Source of the DNA: Anisakis pegreffii
Taxonomy: Eukaryota; Nematoda; Chromadorea; Rhabditida; Anisakidae
Direction: 5' to 3'
Length of the DNA stretch: 64,000 nucleotides
Assembly (NCBI GenBank): GCA_035041965.1
Contig: JAPYMA010000210.1
Coordinates: forward strand, 62,001-126,000
Shown: positions 50,501 to 60,919 of the stretch, one piece after another
How positions within the stretch are numbered: position 1 is the first letter of the stretch
Layout of the letters: each line of letters starts with the position of its first letter
The notes under the pieces: model-generated
Told to the model about the DNA's origin: nothing
The model's input: only the letters and a program-made list of their open reading frames with translations
The model's database searches: none
Position numbers and translations under genes: made by a program

Positions 50501-53500
50501 TTCTGAACGACGACAAGTCAGTGGTACGTATCGAGCCATCGTCATCAATAACACTCTTCAGCGGCACCGCGCTCGCCGCGATCGAGCTGGCTGGCGGACG
50601 TGACAACGGATTCATCGCCGAGTTGTTTGGCGTGTTGGTACGTGAAATTTCACGTGCTGCGCGCGATATATCACGTGAGCTTGCACGTGAATTTGACGTT
50701 GTACGTGAAGATTCCGAGAGAGAAGAGCGTCTTGAAGAACTTCTTAAATTACATCATTCATGAATCCCAAATCGCAATAGAAAGTGACCAATAAAGATAG
50801 CGATAATCTACTACTGTGTTCATTTTCATAAATTCTTCATAACGATCACTAACCCGCAATCGAAACCCAAACACCATTCTATATCACCGCGTAACCTTCC
50901 AGAAAGCAAACATTCACTGCGTAACACTCCAGCAAGTATCTTCACCAATAACTAATAAACGTTGAATCTCACCTCGACACACTGCTAATCGGACTGCCAT
51001 CCTCTTCACTATCCATCCCATGACCTCGTTTCGATCCTTTACCTCTCAGTTCGTCTCGTCTTCGTGCCTTCTGTAGCACCGATCCCAGCGTTGTTGATGC
51101 CAACTCATGACTTCTGCCTCGTTTCACACGACTACGATCCCACGGGTCACGGATCTGATCACCTCCAGCTCAAATATCAATTATTATAAATCTCTCGGCA
51201 ACACCAATACAATTATGTATGTGAAGGTAGTCGCAAACAATGTCTTAATCGAACAATAAAAATAACTTCACCGTCACCGCAGCCACAAACAAGATGCAGT
51301 GTCCTTTTTTTCAATTCAGTGATTAATTAATTGGTTTTTAAGGGTTCTTACAGTGCGTTCCATCGCAATACCCGTCTTATTTTGATAACAAATCAATTTT
51401 GAGCAATGGACGGATGTACTGCCTATGCAGTCCTCTACGGATTTGTTTACTGGCGTTTTTCGATCTACACTATTAATAATGATAATGACAAAGTCAAAAA
51501 CAAACCAGCAATCGGGCCATGAATATTCGAGCGTTTATTCAACGCGCCCCGATCTGTATCACCCGTGTGATGATGATAAACCCGTCGTTTGTATGACGAA
51601 GATGTTGGTGAACGTGAAGAGTAGCGAGGCGATAGCGAAGAATTAGACCGCGGTGATCTGTCAGTTGCTGGAGATCTGAAATGACATTAACAGTAACTCA
51701 CTACACTCGTAATCACCCGAAGCGATCGGCAAAATGTTCATTATTATTAGTAATATTTGCTGGATTGCTGTACGGCTGTTCTTGATTGTGCACACTATTT
51801 ACACCATTCATTTCTTGGAATGATACGAATTTATTCAGTTGAATTAATTAAAATCCTTTTACTGATCACGAAAGATTACCGATTCACCAGGTCGACTGTT
51901 TCAACTAGCTACTCTAAAAACGATCGTTGGACGCCCTTTCAAACAGTCAAACGGAGTGCATGTTCAGGCTCATTTCGAGCCCTTCTCGCTAGAAAGTATC
52001 TGGCAACATGGGAGAGTAACCCTACACCTCTATGTCAAATCAATAGAATTGCTGAAGACGAATGACTAGACGCGTTGATATCGCTAACTGCGCGTCAAGA
52101 AGGATGTCAATGATATCGATGACAACAGAATGACGCAGCAACTTGTCATTGCTGACTAAATAAATAACAACAAATGCAAAATGAACGAACACATCACGAA
52201 TTCTCGTGCCACGTCTATCACGATCGATCGCCGCACGTCTTCTGTTCCCCCCAACCGTATTCGGTCTCCCATTCGGATATAACACTTGTGGACCCAGATC
52301 TGAAACGTGACTGAATGTATAAACGATTATCAGAATCTAATACCAACTCCATTCAAATCAAGCATCTAAACAAAATCCGTTTTTTGTCTGTTTCCAATGT
52401 GTTGTTGCATAAGTTCGTGCGCTTTTAATCAAATTGGATTATTCCGGCAAAAGTCAGTGTCATACACCATTCGATAGCGTTGTTGTATAAGTTTTCTGCT
52501 CTTCACAACTGCGTTAGACGACCTAGACGGTGTTGTGTTAGACGGCGCAAATGTCATAAGCGACCGTTGAGCTCTGAATGCACAAAGTAGCACTTGTCCA
52601 AAATGCGTTTTTTTTGTCCAATTGACACTTCATTTCATCACGCTGAAGATCCAAAGGAAACAAAAGTGCAGTAGATCGTCCAACACAGTTGCAAAGAGCA
52701 GAAAACACGCTATCGATTGGTGTATAACACTCCTCCACGAAAGTGGACTTTCACCGGAATAATTCAATTTGAATAAAAGCACACGAACCTATGCAACAAC
52801 CCAATAATATCTGTTCCTATACGTTGTTATTTGTTTCTATTTAGAAAGCTGACATTTGTTTCTAATAAAAAGTATACGTTGTTAACCACTCACATATGCC
52901 TATCTACATAAACGGACTGCAATACTTATCACATATGACAACAAAAGATGAATCGTACAAATGAAACGTTCTAAGAAGTGAAAGTGGAATATCTATTCTA
53001 CAACAATTACCTCCCGCAGAAGTGGGACGCGCACTCGGGTAAATCACCTGCGGACCCAAATCTAAATTATGAATATATCACTGAGAGGATACAGTTCGAC
53101 GTGACGCTAACTATTCACACTGACAATAGAACACTCTACCTTTGGTGGGGTCAACAATACGGGATGAACCGACAGGCGCACCTGCGGCTGCTCCTTTCAA
53201 CGGGTCCACTATTCGGCCCTCTCTGATACCATCAATTAGAGACGGTATTCTTCGTGGGGGTATCGTGCTCGATAACGACGCATTATAAGCATTAGTCGGC
53301 TCTTTCCGATCATCACCGCGATATCGCATTCCACTGCCTGAACATCATAACTATCACCATAATAATACACAACTATTTGCATTAAATTCATGCCATCATT
53401 CTATACTTTAAAACGGATTAATTAACTATAATAAACTTGATAATCCGCAATTCAAAATTAACATTTTAAATATACCGCATTCATATTCGTGTATCAAACA

Positions 53501-56500
53501 ATACCCTATCAAATGATCACATTCAATAACAAACTGCACAAAAAAGCAAAAAACGAACCAGAACTCATATCATTCGTGCCCGCTGCATCATCAAAGTACC
53601 GCCTCACCTTTCTTGATGTCTCCACTCTCATGTTAACACTAAGATTTCCACCTCCCCGAGACGCACTCACATTTCTTTCGTACAATGGTGCAGTCTGAGA
53701 GGGTATCTTCTGTGCAGCACTTCAATTAATCACTCATTATCACTCATAACAAATTCATCTTGAAATGGGTAATAAAACAATGTAACCACCATAAAACAAA
53801 AACAAATGAGCAACGATTGATGTGAAACGCTAGTCTCGCATAATGTTTAACCCTAAACCCGTTGCATCAATCTTTAATAATTAAGCGATGTTCACTTCGG
53901 AATCACATCCACTTATCCATATCGACATATCAAATGTATGCTATAAACACCAAGTACCAATCGTAATAATAATGCAAACACGAACAATCGTCTCGAAGTT
54001 GAATCCTCATCGGAATCTTCGTCAGTCACACGAGTTCTATCGATCTCATCACTCGGCACCAAAACCAGTCTCTTCTTCTCAAAATCTGGCTCTTCTTCAC
54101 GTTTCTTCGATGCCTTTATAACCAACTGAAATTCACTTCAATTACACACATACACATACATCTATCATTTACTTCAATATTCTGTTCCAATCAAGCATCC
54201 CAACACTACTATTAATTATCGCTATTCTCATTTAACACTGCACGTTCAAAACCACACTCCAAACAATATTCAACTATACCCATTTCACAAATGTTTGCAT
54301 TAAATTCACGTCATCATTCTATATTTTAAAACGCATTAATCAATAATAATAAACTTGATAATCCGCAAGACAAAATTAACATTTTAAATATATTCACACA
54401 TGACTATAGTACATTTGTATATGTAATACGACAACGATAACAATTTTTTAAATGTCAAATTGTTCAATTTTTACATGAAAACCGTATATAAGTGATGCCT
54501 TTTTTCAGTAGGTACCACATTCTATTAATGTCTCGCAAACACTAAGCGCAATAAAAGACAAGCAATTGGACAACAACAATATATAATAACAACTCACCTC
54601 TCTCGCCTGTTTCAAACCCCTTTCCCAAGCACTTTCTTGACTTGTCATCACTGCATCTCGTGGATTATTCCCAATATTAGCATTAAAACCTGCACTCCCA
54701 GTCACATTCGAATAAGCACCTCCAACAAATTCATCTGATTGATTTCCATAATTTGTAAATGTTACTCGTGAATGAACACTCTCACGGAACGATGCTAAAA
54801 ATTTTACATTTCAGTCACTTTCGAACTGATAGAATTAACACTAGTCATAATATGACGTAAGACTGTCATAATCATTAAAATTTATGACAGACTAATCGTA
54901 AGAACTTACATCTGCCTATATCAGTACGACCCCCTCTATTCGACACAACTCTCGGTGAACCACTACTCGTCCAAGTTAACTCACTTGACGAACTCTGCAC
55001 CGGAGGACCCATTGAAGGGTCGCTTTGCTGTAGGATATTATTTTATTATCACCTGCATTGGCATGCAGGCTATCAAACGTTTGTAACGTTGCTGGCCACA
55101 ATGCTCACGTTTCCGTGCACATTGTTTTAGCCTCAATTTACGCCACCCCGCTGGCTAGGCGAGCAGGCCAATCGAACACAACCGAATAATTAATTAGTGG
55201 CCGTGAATACTTTGCATAATTAATCGTAGCAAAATATCAATCCAATAAATAATCATAACTTTAATAAAATAAATATTCCGCCGACCGCTCACAACGATTA
55301 ACAAAACAACCACCCGATGTCCAAGTAACAATAATTATTGTTACTTGGACATCATTTTATTATACCAATAATAAACACATCATATCAAAAGCAAAAGTCC
55401 ACCAAATAATCAACTAACAAACAAACAATAAAACCTCTCACCTCCCGTGTATGTGCGTATTTGCAGTCTCGTCCCCAGGTGCACATACCCCTCAAATAAT
55501 ACTTGCAAACACCGCCATACTGTGGATCTTGATCATACCATTGACGGGGCTGATGTATTCCAGGTTGGGGCTGATGATGGAGTAGTGGAGGTGGAGGCGA
55601 GTTCAAGCGAGCCACAAAAGTACGATTAGTGCCCACTCGAGTCGATGACAACGTATCCTGCATTATTCAGTTCAAAGATTTACACCGAAAAGATTTCGTT
55701 CAGCACAACCTCAGAGAAAAACTGTACAAGACGCTAACTACATTTCAAAGTGAAACGTAAATTTAAGTAATAAAATAATTTCATCGTAAGGGCGAAGATC
55801 ACTTCGAATGATAACTCTGTAAACACTGTACTGTTCGAATACCCAAAGCACCATTTCGATGAATGGTTCAAATCAAAACATAAAGAATTACATATGGGAA
55901 ATGCAACATCTTTGTTGCGTATTCAGATAAATGCATGCTAATGGCCAAAACAAAAGCTTTGTATGAAAGCTGAGAGGCTATATCTTAAGATGTTATCTAC
56001 AAAGACGATCTTTTAGGAACGTGAGAATGGACGACGGAACAAAGGCCATAAAAGACGGCAGTCGAATCGACAGGAGGCGAGTCGGATAGTCAGTGAAGTC
56101 GAAACGTAATCTTCGCTTATTCCATAATCATTCAATCCAGTGTGTTAATTGGCCAGCAATCATGTTTTCAAATTACTAATTCATATTATATTACTAATCT
56201 GCTCATTGTATTGGAATTATTATTAACCCACGATTGGCCTCTAATATATTGTGTTATGTTTATTTACATCCATATTCAGCCAATTATATTATACTCATCA
56301 GTGTCGTGTATATTCATAATTACTCATAATAAACCTTATTCAACTAATCATTTGTGACCAGCCACTCAAATATTTACTACTCAAAACAAAGAAAATTAAA
56401 GAAAATAAAGAAAAATAAATTCACACCGCAAATCAAAATTTGTAAATATTTTAAATCAGAACAGTCTTATTCAATCTCTCAACACACTTCCTAACGATAA

Positions 56501-58965
56501 GTATAAAAGAATTCAAATCTGAATAACTGAATAAAGTGACAATACAAAACTGAAGTATCACCTCTTTGGGTGCGATTACATCGCTCTTCTCAGCTCTCCT
56601 CACACCAGCCAAAGCCAAATCATCCTCATCGCTGTCCGACTTCAACTCACCCTCTTCCAAATCAATAATCTCTCCCTCTTCACTCGGCTCACGATAATCT
56701 CTTTCTTTATTCCCCTCCTCCGTTGCGTTCTCTGATGGCTTAGGCTTTTTCTCGGAATCTTTTCCACTTTTATCAATTTCCTCGTCTTGATCACCGTCAT
56801 CATCAGATACCCAATTCAACCCTGCCTGATTCTCGACCAACCCTGAATCAGCACGCGATTCCACCCGACCTTCCTCTGACGATAGTCGTGCTTCGACTTC
56901 AGACCGAGCTCCTCTTGTCTCTCTCTTAATAATGATTACACTCTCAAAACAATATCCTAACAAATATCACTATATCAATAATGTTACCAAATATCAATGA
57001 TATTGGTACACCACTCGGTTTCCAGCAAAACTTTCATCCGCAAACAGGAGAAAAGTTTTGATCGAAACCGAGTGGTGTACCAATATCATTAATGTTGTGG
57101 GCCTGAGCCAGGCTATGATCCGGCTTGTATCTATTATTCAATTATTCCTTATTACCAAATATCAATATATATTGTTATCAATTGAGTTATTACCACCAAT
57201 AAATGATATGACAATAACAAACAAACAAAAAACAATAAATGATTACTTGTGTCTCATTATTATTGCTGTTTTGCAATTGTTGTTGTTGTTGTTGTTGAGA
57301 GATCACTTCGTTCTGTTCTTCATCGTAGTCTAATTCAGCATCCATTTCAGTTGTTGTGTTGTGACTGTTATTATTATTAGTGTTGCTAACATCGTCATCA
57401 GTAGATATATCCTCTCCATGCAATTCAACACCCTCCGAACACTCACTCAACTCGTCCGAATCATGTCCTTCCACTGCAATCAATTACTTTTCATTTTTCT
57501 TTTCTGGATTGGTCAGGCTATCAAACGTTTGTAACGTTGCTGGCCACAATGCGTTTCCATTCGATCCTTGACCTTGCTTTCCTTTGCCAGGTGTTACCCA
57601 ATTTCTTTGTAATATCGTCTTTCCATCTTATTGGAGGTCTCCCGAGTGGTCTTTCTATTTCCCTCAGGTACCACTCTCCAACTGCTCGAGTCCATCTGCC
57701 ATCCACTTTTTAGTATGCGAAACAAATCATTCCGTCAGTTACCACTAGCCCATTCACTTTTCTATCACTCGTACTGCGTTACCGTCATTATTAACCGTGC
57801 TAATTTCATTATTGATAATCGCATTATTCTATTTCATTATTATTCTATTGATAATCACGTTCTCGATCATCCACTGTAATTATCAACGTATTATCATTAC
57901 TGTATATCACCTATTCAACTGTAAACATTGCACAGTTGAATAGGTGGTATACAGTTGTGATAATACGTTGATAATTACAATGGATAATCGGGAATGTGAT
58001 TATCAGTAGGATAATAACGAAATAGAATAATGCGATTATCAATAATGAAATTAGCACAGTTACCGTATTCATCAATCCGATTGTTGATCTACGAAATCAA
58101 TAACACATCCTCTGTTTATCAGTGAAAACAGAGTCAGTCAAATGATCTAAAATATAACATTAACAATATACAGATCAAAATCTGCACATAATACTTTATG
58201 AGTGATCAAATGACAGAGCAACGAAGCGCGAGTAACAATTACTACACACTCAGATTCATTCATTAAAAATCATTCTCACTAATGTTCTTCGTCTGTTCGG
58301 TTGCATACTCATAATCGGTTAATTGAATCGAATTTTTAGCGTTTTGTTTGTTTTATAACCTCGATACATTTCAGTTCTTTATCATCACTGATCTATTCCC
58401 TTATCATTGATATTACCTCCTTTACTCACTAGTATTTATTTTGTAGAGCTATGATTATTTATTGGATTGGTATTTGGCTAGGTTTAATTATGCAACGTAT
58501 TCACGGCAACTAATTTAATACTCGGTTGTGCTCACTTGGCCTGCTCGCCTAGCCAGCGGGGTGGCTTAAATTGAGGCTAAAACAGTGCGAACGTAAACGC
58601 GAGCACTGTGGCCAGCAACGTTACACACGTTTGACAGCCTGACCAATCCAGGTAACCGAGGTAACTCATTAGTATTGTGCTCTTGTTATGAACGTATCTG
58701 TAATCGTGCTATTTCGTTAACTATTATTAATTAGCGGGGCTTTATCAAACCTCATTCATAAGTGCCACACAATTAAGAAGTTGTAAATTTCAGTTGAGCC
58801 TGGCATGAGCAATGATGATAAACACTACTAACATCAATAACCATCACACCCTGATGAATTACAACAAAGAAAGTTGTTACCTTGCGCTGCACCCTCTGAA
58901 CGTTCCCGTTGCGCTTGTTCATTGTCCGCTTCAGAGTCACTCAGCACACCATCCGACTCGTCCAT
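47541..58965 (-). CDS. ZC3H18: Zinc finger CCCH domain protein 18 (NHN1-like)
   Basis: ZC3H18 links the nuclear cap-binding complex/ARS2 to the NEXT exosome adaptor. The start ATG is 58965-58963 (MDESDGVLSDSEADNEQAQR). Acidic exons follow at about 57475-57190 and 56935-56560 (REPSEEGEIIDLEEGELKSD). The CCCH exon (about 55655-55440) has CKYYLRGMCTWGRDCKYAH, a C-x7-C-x5-C-x3-H finger. About 54800-54600 has SQESAWERGLKQAREV, and 54120-53915 has KREEEPDFEKKRLVLVPSDE. These match human SAWERGLRHAKEV and EQEPDFEEKRF. Ser/Arg-rich exons follow near 53330-50500 (SNSSLSPRYSSRSPTSSSYK), then acidic/Lys exons 49740-48600. The last exon ends ELLRQLKCVEEAIARKRSKP then LA-stop (TGA 47543-47541), the hallmark ZC3H18 coiled-coil end. 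Introns hold five element families. Several middle exon borders are approximate. Confidence 0.93.
47680..47957 (-). mobile_element. SINE-B, near full length
   Basis: On the minus strand it runs from ATTGCTCGGACATCGAGTGG through GTCAATCGCTGCGAGCGATC, TTAATTACTTGATTGTGTTC, CAGCTGGGTGGCGTAAATTG and TAGCCAGCAACGTTATAAAC to AGCCTGGGCAATCCAGGTAA. It lies immediately upstream of the last ZC3H18 exon. Confidence 0.85.
49275..49441. mobile_element. GCCTAA-rich MITE (family C)
   Basis: It starts GACCGGTCAATCTGACTAAA, and the interior repeats ACGGACAGTTTGCCTAACTT and TAATAGGCAAACTAATCCTT, then GGCAAACTGTCCGTCAGGCA. The right terminus is truncated before the usual TCTTTAGGCAGATTGACC. It is in a ZC3H18 intron. 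Confidence 0.8.
50303..50462 (+). mobile_element. tRNA-derived SINE (family A), best-preserved copy
   Basis: The 5' part can fold as a tRNA. CTCCGCG (from about 50299) pairs with CGCGGAG at about 50364-50370. An A-box-like TAACTCAGAGATAGTG follows, then an anticodon-arm CCAA-CCGGTAA-TTGG and a T arm CGGG-TTCGATT-CCCG containing the B box GGGTTCGATTCCCG. The loop CCGGTAA would place GGT at the anticodon. A ~90 bp unrelated body (GAGCCTGAGCCAGGCTATGA) and a TATCTATTA tail follow, so this is a SINE rather than a functional tRNA gene. It is in a ZC3H18 intron, antisense to the gene. Confidence 0.8.
53380..54392. repeat. Direct duplication of a ~95 bp intronic block (53380-53475, 54294-54392)
   Basis: Both copies read CATTAAATTCA.G.CATCATT, then CTATA.TTTAAAACG.ATTAA, AATAAACTTGATAATCCGCA and AAATTAACATTTTAAATATA. 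They occupy two separate introns of ZC3H18 on either side of the EEEPDFEKKR exon. Confidence 0.85.
55058..55353 (-). mobile_element. SINE-B, full length with palindromic 5' end
   Basis: The minus-strand copy contains all family blocks from TTGTTACTTGGACATCGGGT to AGCCTGCATGCCAATGC. The plus strand at 55316-55353 is a perfect 38-bp palindrome centred in AATAATTATT, formed by the family 5' end and its inverted copy. It lies in a ZC3H18 intron. Confidence 0.85.
56988..57147. mobile_element. Two head-to-head SINE-A fragments
   Basis: About 56988-57048 is a minus copy (AATGATATTGGTACACCACT, CTCGGTTTCCAGCAAAACTT, TCATCCGCAAACAGG). It runs directly into a plus copy at 57049-57147 (AAAAGTTTTGATCGAAACCG, then GGCCTGAGCCAGGCTATGAT). 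Both have lost the tRNA head. Together they form an inverted repeat of about 55 bp arms in a ZC3H18 intron. Confidence 0.75.
57508..57706 (-). mobile_element. RTE-type LINE lineage 2, 3' end of ORF and tail
   Basis: The minus strand encodes GEWYLREIERPLGRPPIRWK, DDITKKLGNTWQRKARSRIE and [16 protein letters not shown]. This matches the RP.GRP..RW.DD...GN.W...A..R..W pattern typical of RTE-type retrotransposon C-termini. Beyond the stop it reads AGCCTGACCAATCCAG, then an A-rich end. The frame is open over the whole fragment. The last ~55 nt are the same as the SINE-B 3' end. It sits between two 5' ZC3H18 exons. Confidence 0.85.
57793..58066. repeat. Fold-back element with ~130-bp arms
   Basis: Arm 1 (about 57795-57922) and arm 2 (about 57932-58066) are inverted copies with roughly ten mismatches in ~125 positions, separated by about 9 bp. 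Matching ends include GTGCTAATTTCATTATTGAT on arm 1 and ATCAATAATGAAATTAGCAC on arm 2. The apex is CTATTCAACTGT/ACAGTTGAATAG. It sits in the first part of ZC3H18, so the transcript could form a long hairpin. Confidence 0.9.
58440..58655 (+). mobile_element. SINE-B, 5'-truncated
   Basis: It starts TTGTAGAGCTATGATTATTT and continues through TTTAATACTCGGTTGTGCTC, GCGGGGTGGCTTAAATTGAG and TGGCCAGCAACGTTACACAC to GCCTGACCAATCCAGGTAAC, then CGAGGTAAC (a degenerate second tail unit). It lies in the first intron of ZC3H18. Confidence 0.8.
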
Positions 58966-60487
58966 ATATCACAGCACTTCCCGAAATCGTTCTAAATTTC
59001 AAATCGAAATTATTTTCACCGAACAATTAATGATAATAAATAACAGTGGTAATAGTACTGATAATGATCAATATTTCCAATTTATTATGTGTAACAATCA
59101 CCAGAAATTACTATTGAAATTATCAGTGAATAATCAAAATTATTTATTATTATCAAAATTCTCATTAATTTTGCAAATGTCCACAATAATGATTATTTTC
59201 ATTCACGGAATGCCATAGAAAGATATGGAGATTACGAATGAATTGACACTAGATGAATGAACTTGTGCCGTACACTATCTACCATCCGATAATGATAATG
59301 ATGAAACTTTGAGAAATGATTTTTCCGAATGATTGAATAAGACAACACCCACGTCGAGAACAGAAGTGGACTTTAATCAAAATTTGCTTAATTCAAGAAA
59401 TATTCAAATCAGTTTACAACACGTTTCTGATGCAGTTCTAATGCCCTTGATCTATCTGCATTTCTTATTCTAAATGAATGCAGCAGAGCAAAATCGAAGA
59501 CAAATCAACACAAATATGCTGATGAAGATGAACTCGGAACACATCATATTTGAAACAAGACTACAAATAATTAACAAGCAAAATGAAACACTGCCATAAT
59601 AGTAACAAACAAAATGGTTTATTAAATCGTTGAATGAAATAAACATTTATTAATATGAATAAATGGGCATCTTTGTGATTACCGTAATGGAATGATTGTG
59701 AATCGAAGAAGAGAAATGAGTCTTGAGTTGATTTGCTGATGTATGGATGGATGGATGGATGATAAACACATAAACAAATTAATAAAATTATTGCTTATCA
59801 CCAAATGAATTAGGTATACATAGTTATTGTTATTGTCTGGTGGATGGAACAGTTCCGATTATTAAAACATCGTTTCTGGAGCACGACTGAATGGTTCATT
59901 TCATAACTGGAAGACGACAGGTGAAGTTAGACAGGGACATAAGATGACGGTATTTCAGGTTTATGGAGGGATGAAATCGTGCTGATCGAAGAGACACGTG
60001 GTGAAAGTTCGAACAGGGAGATACAGAAGAGGGATCAGGAGGACACAACACGTTCAGCATGTTGAGCTGTTTAGATTTCAGGGTAGGGTATTGCTCAATG
60101 ATTTTCAATATACTCGAACTGGATTATTTTAATCGATCGATTGAACGCAAGCAAGGATGCGCTACGGTTTAGTTATTACTAATAAAGCTTGTGATTAAGA
60201 AGAGTATAATGACAATATCCAAATCCGTTTCAGTTTATTAATCTACTCTCGAATAGTAGTTTCCTCGGAATATTCGTTCACCTACCGCACACAAACACTC
60301 TGAACACTTATAGCAGTTATTGATTGTATCCGTCCGAGGCACAATCGCCAACCATCGAACACCGGCACATTCACGCTCTTTCCGTCTATAATTCTCGTTA
60401 TTTGCAACAGATTCGAGCACGTTTCGTCGTTCCTTTTATCCCGTTCCTCTCTTCATTCACAACACAAAAATGGCAACGGATCATAAC

Positions 60488-60919
60488 TAGTGTTTGCAAA
60501 ATATCGACCATTTTCTGAATACCGAGATCGGTATTGATATCGATATGGTTTTTCAATACCGATACGAGGGTAATCTACCGGGTAATCCTGCTGATTACCC
60601 GATACCGGTATTGAAAAGCAACTTTTGAAATATGGAAATGAGACTTGTTCAACACATTCTTTCTGAACCAATGTGTTCATAATTATTCAGAAAACAATTT
60701 ATTAAACAAATCACTCACCAAACCTCAAGAAATTCAACAAAACACAAAAGTGCGTTTGATTCACTCTCCAGTCGTAATGGATATACTAGCAAATTCATTT
60801 GAAATGACTTGTGGTATAAATACCGGAAATACCGTCAATATGGACACCACGAATCCCGAGATCGGTATCGCTTTTCTAATACGGCTATTCGGTATTACCG
60901 AGATCTCATGCAAAAACTA
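60488..60919. mobile_element. Probable hAT-like MITE
   Basis: The left end TAGTGTTTGCAAAATATCG and the right end ATGCAAAAACTA are short imperfect inverted repeats of hAT type (TAGTGTT-like). The flanking 8-mers ATCATAAC and ATCACAAT differ at two positions. The interior is full of inverted ATACCGATATCG/CGGTATTG motifs. It lacks a transposase frame. Confidence 0.4.

Noticed and set aside
50521..50763. Plus-strand open frame of 80 codons
   Set aside because: The minus strand is the Ser/Arg-rich ZC3H18 exon (TSRRSSLSESSRTTSNSRAS); this is its antisense shadow.
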